Below are positions 8,201-15,798 of a stretch of 64,000 nt of DNA, one piece after another. The translations under genes and the position numbers were made by a program. The first letter of the stretch is position 1; the number at the start of each line of letters is the position of its first letter. The notes below the pieces were generated by a model, which did no database searches, was not told where the DNA came from, and was given only the letters and a program-made list of their open reading frames with translations. The DNA comes from Niastella vici (GTDB lineage Bacteria; Bacteroidota; Bacteroidia; Chitinophagales; Chitinophagaceae): positions 496,001 to 560,000 of the forward strand of contig NZ_LVYD01000124.1 of the NCBI RefSeq assembly GCF_002077945.1, read 5' to 3'.

Positions 8201-9261
8201 CCAGTATAATGTACCTGTATGCGGTTGCCGCTGTAATCTTCAATAAACGACAAACGCCAGATGCCCGGTTGCTTACTGAAGTTGAAATGGTAATAGCAAT
8301 TGTCATTATAATCTTCCAGCAAAAAATGGCCGTTTTGTTTGCGCCGCAGTAATAATTTTTCCTGCGAATGATAATATTCCTCCCCTTCTGCCAGCAATGG
8401 AAAAACCACCAACCGGCCATCGGCCATCATTAACGACAAACAATTGTCCTCCTGCCATTCCTGCACCCAACGATCGTAGCTCAGGTGAACACCATGCCCC
8501 AACGGACCTGCAAGGGCAGAATCGCTATCCCAGCTACGGGTAAATTTTAATGGAATGGGCCCCGGCAATTCAATATCGGTGTAAGTATAATTTACGCGGC
8601 CGGTAATGAGGTCAACGGGGTCGAAACCCATGTGACATAATTTTTCGCTTAGCTTTTTGGTAGAAGGGAATTTTTTGAGCAGCTTGTTGTTTAGCGCCTT
8701 TAACAGTTTGCCGCCTATTTTGCCAAATATTTTCAGGAAAGAACCAAAGACAAAGGCTTTCAACAATGCCATGAGGCTGAAATTGGGCACCAGCGGACCG
8801 CCTACCATTACCGGTTTGCCCCATTGCAGGGGTATACAAAATGAGGTAGGCAGGTATAAAGAAGGAATAGGTTTGAATTTTTTTCCGGGCCGGAACGAAA
8901 GTGGCAACCCAATGTCGTTACAGGTCATCATCATGTAACCAGCCCCACTCATGGGTGCGCCATCTACCGACACCGTTTTGCTGCCAAAGAAGTTCTGGCT
9001 ATCGTGCCCAATGATAGGCATCAGCGAAAACCCTATGCCAAAAGGAATATGCATGAACGTAATGATCATACCGCCCGTATCGGTATTGCCACGGGGTACA
9101 TGATTCACTTTTACAGTTGCACCAATAAATGGAATATAATCGAAGGGATCTATTACCAGGCCAATGTATGGATGTGGAAGCGGAATAAAAGGGATCGGCG
9201 TGTTCACAAAATGGAGATCAATACCGATCACAGGCTTAAGGTGTGTGTTCGCAACGTACAT
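5248..9261 (-). CDS. PAAR-like/RHS-repeat polymorphic toxin with colicin E3-type RNase tip
   Basis: A 1337-residue protein. Residues 1 to about 205 form a PAAR-like, Gly/Pro-rich N-terminus with hydrophobic stretches. About 210-280 match the DUF6531 entry to RHS proteins (D-P-V-D-L-I-T-G-R-V). RHS/YD repeats follow to about 1130. The RHS core signature around 1170-1232 includes Y-Y-N-R-C-R-Y-Y-D and ends D-P-L-G-L. The variable tip is residues 1233-1337 (5251-5565). It contains D-T-Q-H-G-R-I-E with Asp1297, His1300 and Glu1304 spaced exactly like Asp510, His513 and Glu517 of colicin E3, followed by G-K-H-L-G as in E3. E3 cuts 16S rRNA in the decoding site. An obvious equivalent of E3 Arg545 was not seen. 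The PAAR-like start suggests contact-dependent delivery, perhaps type VI, but no secretion genes are in the window. Confidence 0.92.
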   Translation of the reverse strand: MYVANTHLKPVIGIDLHFVNTPIPFIPLPHPYIGLVIDPFDYIPFIGATVKVNHVPRGNTDTGGMIITFMHIPFGIGFSLMPIIGHDSQNFFGSKTVSVDGAPMSGAGYMMMTCNDIGLPLSFRPGKKFKPIPSLYLPTSFCIPLQWGKPVMVGGPLVPNFSLMALLKAFVFGSFLKIFGKIGGKLLKALNNKLLKKFPSTKKLSEKLCHMGFDPVDLITGRVNYTYTDIELPGPIPLKFTRSWDSDSALAGPLGHGVHLSYDRWVQEWQEDNCLSLMMADGRLVVFPLLAEGEEYYHSQEKLLLRRKQNGHFLLEDYNDNCYYHFNFSKQPGIWRLSFIEDYSGNRIQVHYTGRHINAITDSVGRQLFFSSDEHYRITSVTLKHKTVEQVLVSYGYNEAGDLVTIADAQGQSVHVEYRDHLMVKKTDRNGQSFYWEYDDTNRCVHTWGDGGILEGFIQYGKGCNEITNSLGETTIYYFDENDLCIQKTDHYGNHRYTEYTDDFELYREIDETGSITGYKYNERGLLQEKTFPDGNSIQFHYNEYNQPVLKINPDGSSQTLGYDAARRLRFVNYPNGNTITYDYNAAGQIAAIIESGNRKTILSYDEDENLTGLQWPDGAAVSWKYDALGNCIQSSNTSGQVRQFKYDALNRLRHVYLPDGNTIKLAYNAYEEVVHVTDKHQDVQFEYTALGKLAKQKQQHTELCFLYDTEQRLNTVVNEAGRHYTFDYNKRGEIIKETGFGGLQRTFERDETGKVVKMVRPGGRFTNYEYDANGRVIRVEQEDGSWELYTYDSNGNLKEAINEHSHVQFTRNKIGQVESEAQNEYKVHSHYNKTGERIQVTSNLGAEIKLQRDQLGQITHLQAKQHEMLWQSHLKYNQAGQEIERLLPGGITSEWQYDGAGRPREHRVTQGSVIQSWKKYTWDANDRLTNIFDAIAQGNTHFKYDLLGNLVFAQYADNRIVHRATDATGNIYETTTKSDRIYNSAGALLENDKYIFRYDEEGNLVSKTEKGTFKKTIYEWYANRQLQKVIRSDGREVAFTYDALGRRISKTFAGIITRWVWDGDKPLHEWSYKEEEKPQSVVNEWGDVNYNKEEPNPANALEKEKDITWIFEQDSHRLAAKIVNGATYSVINDHVGTPRWMYDVEGKKVWEGVLDIYGRIRTLCGSSSELPFRYQGQYEDVETGLYYNRCRYYDSEQGNYISQDPIGLAGNNPTLYGYVNDPNILIDPLGLNAAPETAAQFEARISKMPPGERVLAVNGKVAKVARKNGWEKDNRITRLNNRDVYKDADGNLYAADTQHGRIEYNDKRGKHLGEHDIDGVFKKPADTKGKHDLKCG

Positions 9262-9289
9262 ATTAGGTTATTGTCTAATGGTTAACACA

Positions 9290-9336
9290 GAACGGAATAG
9301 TCGCATAAAGCACAACGTAATAAACAAATTCCGTTC
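9290..9336. repeat. inverted repeat GAACGGAAT / ATTCCGTTC upstream of the RHS gene
   Basis: Nine-base perfect arms at 9290-9298 and 9328-9336 are separated by 29 bp, starting 29 bp before the RHS start codon. This could be an operator or the scar of an insertion; nothing else in the window carries it. Confidence 0.4.
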
Positions 9337-9488
9337 CGTATTCTCTCTTTCAACAACATACGAACTTTTCAAGGTGGCGGATTTAGTCACATTATTCGCA
9401 ATAATACCCAAAGACCGGGATCGGTAATAAAAAGAAATGCTGATTACAAATTCAACTACAAATGGCTTCAATTGCGAAGTGGCCTGAC

Positions 9489-9502
9489 TTGACCCAGATC
9501 AA
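9489..9502. promoter_or_regulatory. Crp/Fnr-type binding site (TTGAC-N4-ATCAA)
   Basis: TTGACCCAGATCAA has FNR-type half sites with one change from the TTGAT consensus. It lies immediately upstream of the direct-repeat promoter of the paired ATPase genes. One of four such intergenic sites in the window. Confidence 0.5.
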
Positions 9503-9509
9503 AATTTGA

Positions 9510-9555
9510 CAATAAATTTGTTGTCAACGATACTTAGCAATAAATTTGTTGTCAA
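9510..9555 (+). promoter_or_regulatory. duplicated operator/promoter of the paired ATPase genes
   Basis: The 18-bp sequence caataaatttgttgtcaa occurs exactly twice, at 9510-9527 and 9538-9555, with a 28-bp period. The first copy also carries TTGACAA/TTGTCAA inverted arms. Each copy contains TAAATTTG, a perfect -7 box. The TTG at 9518-9520 lies 20 bp before the second box (9541-9548), inside the 17-23 bp range known for this phylum. The arrangement looks like a promoter overlapped by a repressor or activator site. Predicted start of transcription is near 9552, about 33 bp before the first ATG. Confidence 0.6.
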
Positions 9556-9584
9556 ACCAGCAATAACCAAATCACTGCAACTAT

Positions 9585-10769
9585 ATGATTATGAATTGGA
9601 TAAACCCTAAAATCATTATAGGCAATACAGCCACAGGCGATTATTATTATGACAGGCCAGAAATAATAGGCGAAATATGGCAACAGATATTAATTGGTAA
9701 TCATGTATTACTGGCCGCACCTCGCCGGGTGGGGAAATCATCCATTATGAAGCATATGATTGATAATACTGTAGATAACTACAGATGTAAATATCAAAAT
9801 GTGCAGGGACTTGATTCAGCTGAGCACTTTTTTAAATCGATCTATGAACTCATTAAATCATGCATGAATTTCAATCAAAAGGCATCGGAATGGCTGCGCC
9901 TGTTAAAAGAAACGGGAATTGAAGAAGTAAGCATTACCGGCACTTTAAAGATCCGGGAACGTTCAATTAACTTTTTAGAGGCAGTGAATCAATTATTGCT
10001 TAAACTAAAACAGAATGATTATAAAATAGTATTCTTAATTGATGAATTACCCGAGGTTTTACATAACCTGAATAAGAATAATAATAAGGAAGATGCAGTA
10101 ATAATATTAAAAACCTTGCGTCGATGGCGGCAGGAGGATCAATTCAGCAATTTTCGCCTGGTGCTTGCAGGTTCAATTGGTATTTATCATGTGATAAAAA
10201 CAATTGAAGGAAGGAACGTTGACTGCAACGACTTTCATAAAGTAAAATTTGCAGCTTTAACAAATGAAGAAGCCATTGATTATATCCTTTGGGCTACTGG
10301 CAATAAAGCCACAATTCGCTATACCGAAGTATTGATGCAGTACCTGCTATCTAAAATACAATACTGCCTACCCTATTTTATTAACCTGATGCTGGATGAA
10401 ATTAACAGTAAAGCTAGAAAGAATCACAATCCGGCAATTACTGTTAATGATATTGACAGGGCATTTGATGAAGTGGTAAAAAACAGCGATCATTTTAAAG
10501 ATTGGAAAAGCAGGCTGTTTGATTATATGCCATTGGCAGATGCTGAATTTGTAAATGAAGTATTAATTTTTATTGCTCACAAAAATACGATCAGTATGCA
10601 AAAACTGTATGATATTGCAATAAGACATGGCAAGAAAGATACCTATATGGACTTTATAGATGGCCTTGAAGAGGATGGATATATCACTGAAGAAAACAAT
10701 ACATACTTTTTTGTTTCGCCTTTTTTGCAGGCATTTTGGAAACGAAATAACCCGGTTTATCATGGATAA
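9585..10769 (+). CDS. AAA-type P-loop ATPase, first of a pair
   Basis: A 394-residue ATPase of the archaeal-ATPase/ORC-like kind. Walker A is A-P-R-R-V-G-K-S at residues 45-52 and Walker B is I-V-F-L-I-D-E-L-P-E at 148-157. An L-A-G-S-I-G sensor-like strand follows near 203. The last 80 residues look like a winged helix (tandem reading helices before G-Y-I-T-E-E). No membrane segment or nuclease motif is visible. In-frame ATGs at 9585 and 9591 are both possible. Its stop overlaps the start of the next gene by 8 bp, implying coupled translation. Similar ATPase pairs are common as accessory genes in Bacteroidota, but I know of no assigned function. Position beside an RHS toxin suggests an accessory, possibly defensive role (inference). 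Confidence 0.85.
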   Translation: MIMNWINPKIIIGNTATGDYYYDRPEIIGEIWQQILIGNHVLLAAPRRVGKSSIMKHMIDNTVDNYRCKYQNVQGLDSAEHFFKSIYELIKSCMNFNQKASEWLRLLKETGIEEVSITGTLKIRERSINFLEAVNQLLLKLKQNDYKIVFLIDELPEVLHNLNKNNNKEDAVIILKTLRRWRQEDQFSNFRLVLAGSIGIYHVIKTIEGRNVDCNDFHKVKFAALTNEEAIDYILWATGNKATIRYTEVLMQYLLSKIQYCLPYFINLMLDEINSKARKNHNPAITVNDIDRAFDEVVKNSDHFKDWKSRLFDYMPLADAEFVNEVLIFIAHKNTISMQKLYDIAIRHGKKDTYMDFIDGLEEDGYITEENNTYFFVSPFLQAFWKRNNPVYHG

Positions 10770-13119
10770 CCAAAAGAAAATAACTGGCAACAAGGTTGTT
10801 GATCAGCTTGATACATATCAGTCGGCTAACAGCGATTATCAGACAGTTAAAAATAATTTCATTGTACGCGTAGCTGAATTTCAATTGATCATTGACGATC
10901 TCAAAAACAAAAAAAGCAAAGACCCATTGCAACACGAATTAATTCTGGGCAGAAGGGGAAGCGGTAAATCTACTTTGCTTAAACGAATTCAAATTGAAAT
11001 TGAAGAAAACCCGGCATTATCTAAAAAATACATTGCAATTAATCTGGCAGAAGAACAAGCTGGCATTTACCGGCTTTTTGATCTGTGGTTGGAAGTATTA
11101 AAAGAAACAGGCGTTAAACTGGAAATACCTTTCACTCTTAAGGAATACGATGCATTTAATGATGACCAAAGCTATACACGTTATCTATATGACGAGATCA
11201 ATAAAGTGCTGAAAGCAAAAAAAAGAAAGATCGTATTATTACTGGATAACCTGGACCGGATTATTGAAAATTTTATTGATGATGGCAACTTATTGCGAGA
11301 AACGCTGCATAATTATAATGACATCCAAATCATTGGAGGCAGTACCCGCATGGATGAACACTTTTGGCGATATGATAAACCATTTTACGAATTTTTCCGG
11401 CGCCATCGGCTAGGGCCCTTATCATCGGAAGAAATACACCTACTTCTAAATCACTGGAGCCAAATGATGGGCTTGTCAGAATTGGCAGTTTTCACAAAAA
11501 ATAATCCCGGAAAAATTGAAGCGGTACGAATTCTAACAGATGGATTACCCAGAACGTTGCAATTCTTTATTGAAATATTATTACAGGATTCCACACTTTA
11601 CGGGTTCGACTATATTCGAAAAGTGATGGACAAAGTAACTCCATTATACCAGGAAAGACTTAATAATTTACCGGCGCCTCAGCGAAAAATAGTTTTGGAA
11701 ACGGCTTTTATTTGGGAAGCCTGTACCGCCAGGCAATTGGTTCAAAAATGCAAAATGGAAAGCAAATTGATCTCTGCACATTTGAAACAATTGACGAATA
11801 ATGGCATTATAGAAACTTTGTCAACCTCCAAAAAAAATCATTTATACCGTTTATCTGAACGATTTTTCAATATGTGGTTGATAGTTACGCAGGGAAACCC
11901 AGAACAGAAAAGAAAAGCAAAATGGCTAACCATTTTCATTGAAACCTGGTATGATACTGCTCATCTAAGAACGCTTGTTGCTAAACATATTGCCAACGTG
12001 CAGGAAGAAAAGATTCCTTATGAAAGGGCTTTAATATTAACCAAAGCGTTTAGTCAGTCGAAATATATTAGCACCCAAGAAAGAGATGAAATGTTGGTGT
12101 ATACTACTAAATTAAAGACTTCATCTGAATCAAACAATTTTTTAGAATTACCCAAAAAATATTCCGACATCGTAAATGAAATTACAAAGTTAATTGAGGA
12201 AAGAAATTATGTGGAAGCCCATAAACTAACAGATGAACTGGAAAATGAAAATGATGGAGTAAAATTTTATTTAAAAGGAGTGGTATTTAATAGAGAAGGT
12301 AATAATAAAAAAGCGAAAAGCTATTACCTGCAGGCTATTGAAAAAGGAAACGTAAATGCTTTATATAACATAGCCGTTCTTTACAAAGATGAAGGCAGAA
12401 ACAAAGAAGCAGAAAACTACTATTTACAGGCTATCGAAAAAGGGGATATTAATGCATTAAATAACCTAGCCAGTCTTTATGATGAGGAAGGTAGAAAAAA
12501 AGAAGCGGAAAACTATTACCTGCTAGCTATTGAAAAAGGCCATATCAAAGCTTTAAACAACTTAGCCCTTCTTTATGATAATGAAGGCAGGAAAAAAGAA
12601 GCATTAAACTATTACCTGCAGGCCATTGATAAAGGAAATATCAAGACTATAAATAACTTGGCCCTTTTTTACTATGAAAACAACCAGCATAAAAAGGAAG
12701 CACTTAAATTGATTAACAGGCAAAGAGAACAAAACCCCGATATTAATTCACTAAAAACTTTGATTGTTATTGAGATTTGGAACGCCGTTTTTAATAAAAT
12801 TGAAGAAAAGTTGTGGCAAGTCATCATCGACAGTAATTACGAAAACCTGTACTGGTTTTTCACTAATCTGTTGATACAGGAACAAATGCAAATTGTTTCA
12901 AACGCCTTTGCAAATGAAACCCATGGCAAAATCTTACGGGACAAATATTCATTATTGTATTATGCCACACAGCTTTTAACAAACAACCACGACGTGGATA
13001 ATCCTGAACTGCGCATTCCACCCGAAGTACTGCCTACTGTGCTGGAAATAAAAGAAGATATTGAACGGAAGAAGGCAATGTATGCAAATAAAAACTACTC
13101 TAAAAATGACTACATCTAA
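10762..13119 (+). CDS. P-loop ATPase with winged helix and Sel1/TPR repeats, second of a pair
   Basis: A 785-residue STAND-like ATPase. Walker A is G-R-R-G-S-G-K-S at 63-70, Walker B I-V-L-L-L-D-N-L-D-R at 156-165, and a G-G-S-T-R-M sensor follows near 193. A winged helix lies around 305-375. Four Sel1/TPR-type repeats of 36 residues occupy about 518-650, each with an (A/E)-x-x-Y-Y-L-x-A-I-(E/D)-K-G core. A helical C-terminal region follows. The ATG at 10762 sits inside ATGGATAA, sharing 8 bp with the upstream stop; a longer frame from 10660 would overlap the upstream gene by over 100 bp and is rejected. Repeat-bearing STAND proteins commonly sense ligands through the repeats and oligomerise on ATP binding. 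No effector domain is obvious, so the partner ATPase or an unseen domain may supply the output. Confidence 0.85.
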   Translation: MDNQKKITGNKVVDQLDTYQSANSDYQTVKNNFIVRVAEFQLIIDDLKNKKSKDPLQHELILGRRGSGKSTLLKRIQIEIEENPALSKKYIAINLAEEQAGIYRLFDLWLEVLKETGVKLEIPFTLKEYDAFNDDQSYTRYLYDEINKVLKAKKRKIVLLLDNLDRIIENFIDDGNLLRETLHNYNDIQIIGGSTRMDEHFWRYDKPFYEFFRRHRLGPLSSEEIHLLLNHWSQMMGLSELAVFTKNNPGKIEAVRILTDGLPRTLQFFIEILLQDSTLYGFDYIRKVMDKVTPLYQERLNNLPAPQRKIVLETAFIWEACTARQLVQKCKMESKLISAHLKQLTNNGIIETLSTSKKNHLYRLSERFFNMWLIVTQGNPEQKRKAKWLTIFIETWYDTAHLRTLVAKHIANVQEEKIPYERALILTKAFSQSKYISTQERDEMLVYTTKLKTSSESNNFLELPKKYSDIVNEITKLIEERNYVEAHKLTDELENENDGVKFYLKGVVFNREGNNKKAKSYYLQAIEKGNVNALYNIAVLYKDEGRNKEAENYYLQAIEKGDINALNNLASLYDEEGRKKEAENYYLLAIEKGHIKALNNLALLYDNEGRKKEALNYYLQAIDKGNIKTINNLALFYYENNQHKKEALKLINRQREQNPDINSLKTLIVIEIWNAVFNKIEEKLWQVIIDSNYENLYWFFTNLLIQEQMQIVSNAFANETHGKILRDKYSLLYYATQLLTNNHDVDNPELRIPPEVLPTVLEIKEDIERKKAMYANKNYSKNDYI

Positions 13120-13196
13120 ATTCTCTGGCACTAATTAAACCCTAATCTATAAGGTCGCCAAATGATCTCCCCACAACCCCAATCAATAATTCCCCG

Positions 13197-13204
13197 TATA
13201 TTTG
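13197..13204 (+). promoter_or_regulatory. TAnnTTTG promoter box for the AraC gene
   Basis: TATATTTG matches the consensus exactly and ends 20 bp before the ATG at 13225. Confidence 0.45.
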
Positions 13205-13224
13205 ATTTTTGCAAATAAAAGTAT

Positions 13225-14157
13225 ATGGCAAAAAAGGAAGCAAAAACCCTGGAAGAGTTTTATAAAGGCATCGATGTCAATCTTCCCGATGGCATCAACA
13301 AAGCCGTGGGGCATTTTAATGTGTTTAAGATCGATGAGGTGCTCGCCACCCTTCGCAGTAAAAAAGGGGTGATGCCGTATAACCGGCGAAATTTTTACAA
13401 GATCAGTTTAATAAACGGCCGCAACCACGTTGAGTACGCTGATAAAGTTCTCCATATTGAAAAATGCGGGCTGTTGTTTGCCACGCCCCGCATTCCATAT
13501 CATTACGTACCGCAGGATGATAACCAGCTCGGCTATTTCTGCATTTTTACCGATTCTTACTTTACTTCAGGTAAAAGCGCGATCGCACTGGATGAACTGC
13601 CCATTTTTAAACCCGGCGCCTATCCGGTATTTCAGCTTGGCAATGAGGAGTATGAAGAAATTGCCGCCATATTTCGTAAAATGGCCAAAGAACTGGCTTC
13701 TGACTATGCCTTCAAATATGATCTGTTGCGCAATTATGTAATGGAGCTCATCCACTACGGACAAAAGCTGCAACCCGCTTCTGCCCTCGTTACGCCACAT
13801 AAAGCAGCCGACCGGGTAACCTCGCTGTTCATTGAACTGCTCGAAAGGCAATTCCCCATAGCAACACCCTACCAGAAGCTGGAGCTGCGAGCCGCTAAAG
13901 ATTATGCCGACAGGCTATCGGTGCACGTGAACTATTTAAACAAGGTGTTGAAAGAATCAACCGGCAAAACCACTACCGAGATCATTGGCCAGCGGGTATT
14001 ACAGGAGGGAAAGATCTTATTGCGGCACACCAACTGGAACATTTCCGAAGTTGCCTGGAGCCTGGGCTTTGAAGAAGTGGCACACTTCAGCAACTTCTTC
14101 CGCAAACATACCAGCTTCTCGCCCAACGCTTTCCGCGAAGAATTGGAAAAGATTTGA
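13225..14157 (+). CDS. AraC family transcriptional regulator
   Basis: A 310-residue regulator with a cupin-like N-terminal sensing domain (about 40-180) and the AraC DNA-binding pair of helix-turn-helices at the C-terminus (about 205-307; second motif around I-S-E-V-A-W-S-L-G-F and F-S-N-F-F-R-K-H). It is followed 88 bp later by a short-chain dehydrogenase on the same strand. AraC-plus-reductase modules usually have the regulator control the enzyme in response to a small molecule, here unknown. Confidence 0.9.
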   Translation: MAKKEAKTLEEFYKGIDVNLPDGINKAVGHFNVFKIDEVLATLRSKKGVMPYNRRNFYKISLINGRNHVEYADKVLHIEKCGLLFATPRIPYHYVPQDDNQLGYFCIFTDSYFTSGKSAIALDELPIFKPGAYPVFQLGNEEYEEIAAIFRKMAKELASDYAFKYDLLRNYVMELIHYGQKLQPASALVTPHKAADRVTSLFIELLERQFPIATPYQKLELRAAKDYADRLSVHVNYLNKVLKESTGKTTTEIIGQRVLQEGKILLRHTNWNISEVAWSLGFEEVAHFSNFFRKHTSFSPNAFREELEKI

Positions 14158-14245
14158 TTTTTGCAAACATTGGATTGTTGCTTGCAACTCCCCGCCCCGG
14201 CTTTCCTGTTACCTTTACACTTCCATTAACGAAGTAAAAAAGTAA

Positions 14246-14971
14246 ATGAACATGAAACCAAATAGTAAAATTCTTGTAACCGGCGGCGCATCCGGTATTG
14301 GATTGGGAATTGTTGAGTATTTATTGAAAGACGGGCACACCGTAATTGTTTGTGGCCGCCGTGAAGACGTATTAAAAGATTTAACCGCTAAGCATCCGGC
14401 TGTTATTACAAAAAAAACCGATCTGGAAAATGTGGCCGACAGAGAAGCCCTGTACAAATGGATAGCAACGGAACACAAAGACCTGAATGTACTGGTGAAC
14501 AATGCCGGTATTCAAAACTGGATGTCGCCTGCCGACGATAATTTCTTTACCAGGGCCCAACAGGAAATTGCTATCAATATTGAAGCGCCCCTGCACCTGA
14601 TATCCCTGTTTATTAAGCTGCCTGCATTGGATACGATCATGAATGTAACTTCCGGACTGGCATTTTCACCTTTTGCCAAAGTACCTGTGTATTCGGCTAC
14701 CAAGGCGTTCTTCAGGTCCTTTACGATTTCATTGCGCTATTTACTGAAAGACCGCAATATCAATGTAGTGGAAATTGTTCCGCCTGCATTGAAGACCGAT
14801 CTGGGTGGAAAAGGCTTGCATGATCATGCACCTGAAGTGGGTCCCTTTGTTGAAAGCATATTTGAACAATTGAAACAAGGGAAAAATGAACTCACCTATG
14901 GCACCAGTGCCGACAGGGCAAAAATAGGTGCGGAAGAATTTAAAAAGGAATTTTCCAAACTGCATCCATAA
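14246..14971 (+). CDS. short-chain dehydrogenase/reductase (DltE-like)
   Basis: A 241-residue classical SDR. The cofactor motif T-G-G-A-S-G-I-G is at about 12-19, N-N-A-G at about 88-91, and the catalytic Tyr and Lys in Y-S-A-T-K near 151-155. It resembles DltE-type NAD(P)-dependent oxidoreductases. A second ATG 6 bp downstream (14252) is equally possible. The gene is linked to the upstream AraC regulator and ends before a strong terminator. The substrate cannot be read from sequence. Confidence 0.9.
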   Translation: MNMKPNSKILVTGGASGIGLGIVEYLLKDGHTVIVCGRREDVLKDLTAKHPAVITKKTDLENVADREALYKWIATEHKDLNVLVNNAGIQNWMSPADDNFFTRAQQEIAINIEAPLHLISLFIKLPALDTIMNVTSGLAFSPFAKVPVYSATKAFFRSFTISLRYLLKDRNINVVEIVPPALKTDLGGKGLHDHAPEVGPFVESIFEQLKQGKNELTYGTSADRAKIGAEEFKKEFSKLHP

Positions 14972-14990
14972 TAATCAATGAATGTATAAG

Positions 14991-15057
14991 CCGTTCCGGT
15001 CTTTCGACGCTTCGATTTCGCTCAGCGCAAGCCAGCTCAGGACCGGGGCGGTTTTTT
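14991..15057 (+). terminator. rho-independent terminator after the SDR gene
   Basis: CCGTTCCGGTC (14991-15001) pairs with GACCGGGGCGG (15041-15051) as an 11-pair stem with two G-U pairs. The 39-nt loop is rich in TCG, and TTTTTT follows directly. Confidence 0.65.
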
Positions 15058-15796
15058 ATATCTCATACAGAAAATAAGGACGCCCATATCCTACTTTTTT
15101 CAGCACATGTTTGGCAACGTTGAACACTTTTACCTTGCCGGCGATATTCCCTTCGAGCACTCCCACATGCGCATGCCCGTGGAATACCACTTCTACATTA
15201 CGCCGCAATAAGGGCTCTGCCAACCGGGAGGAACCTAAAAATGGATAGATCTGTTCCGGTTCCCCCTTAACCGTTTCCTTTATAGGTGAATAGTGAAGCA
15301 GGGCAATTTTTTTAATGTTATTATGTTCCTGGTCGAGGCGGGCCAATGCCCGATCGAGGTGCAATGCTTCCTCAACCGCTTCCTGCACAAAAGATTTCAT
15401 GGCGCCTTCGCCAAACATCGACAGCATGTGGTTATCGAAGCCGCCGCCAAATCCTTTTACACCTGCAAAGCCTACAGGGCCAATTACCACCGATTCACCA
15501 TCCAGAATATGCACGTTGGGATGATTTTGTATGACCTGCCTGATCAGCTTATGCCGGCTCTTCTCATGGTCATGATTGCCCAAAACGCCAACAACCGGAA
15601 TAGAGCAGGCTTTTAATTCTTCCACCAATATATATGCTTCCGATTCATCACCCGTATCTGTAAGGTCGCCACAGATGGCAAGTATATCGGCATTTTTCGA
15701 AACGTCAGCAAAAAAATCGGTCCATTTGCCTTTATCCGTATCACTAATATGCAGATCGCCAATAGCGGCCACTCGTGTTTTGTTTTCACCGGACAT
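15056..15796 (-). CDS. metallophosphoesterase
   Basis: A 246-residue calcineurin-like phosphoesterase. Metal-binding motifs appear in order: G-D-L-H near residue 14, G-D-L-T-D near 43, G-N-H-D near 73, then L-L-H-Y and the terminal G-H-A-H near 208. Such enzymes hydrolyse phosphomonoesters, phosphodiesters or nucleotides using two metal ions. The ATG at 15796 was preferred over a TTG 6 bp upstream, because it sits 2 bp after the stop of the upstream nucleotidyltransferase gene (TGA-TT-ATG), so the two genes are cotranscribed and translationally coupled. The pairing suggests that one attaches and the other removes or hydrolyses a nucleotide, which is inference. Confidence 0.9.
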   Translation of the reverse strand: MSGENKTRVAAIGDLHISDTDKGKWTDFFADVSKNADILAICGDLTDTGDESEAYILVEELKACSIPVVGVLGNHDHEKSRHKLIRQVIQNHPNVHILDGESVVIGPVGFAGVKGFGGGFDNHMLSMFGEGAMKSFVQEAVEEALHLDRALARLDQEHNNIKKIALLHYSPIKETVKGEPEQIYPFLGSSRLAEPLLRRNVEVVFHGHAHVGVLEGNIAGKVKVFNVAKHVLKKVGYGRPYFLYEI

Positions 15797-15798
15797 AA

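Noticed and set aside
9510-9555. CRISPR remnant or attachment-site pair
   Set aside because: Only two copies, 10 bp apart, each holding a promoter box; no integrase or cas gene nearby.
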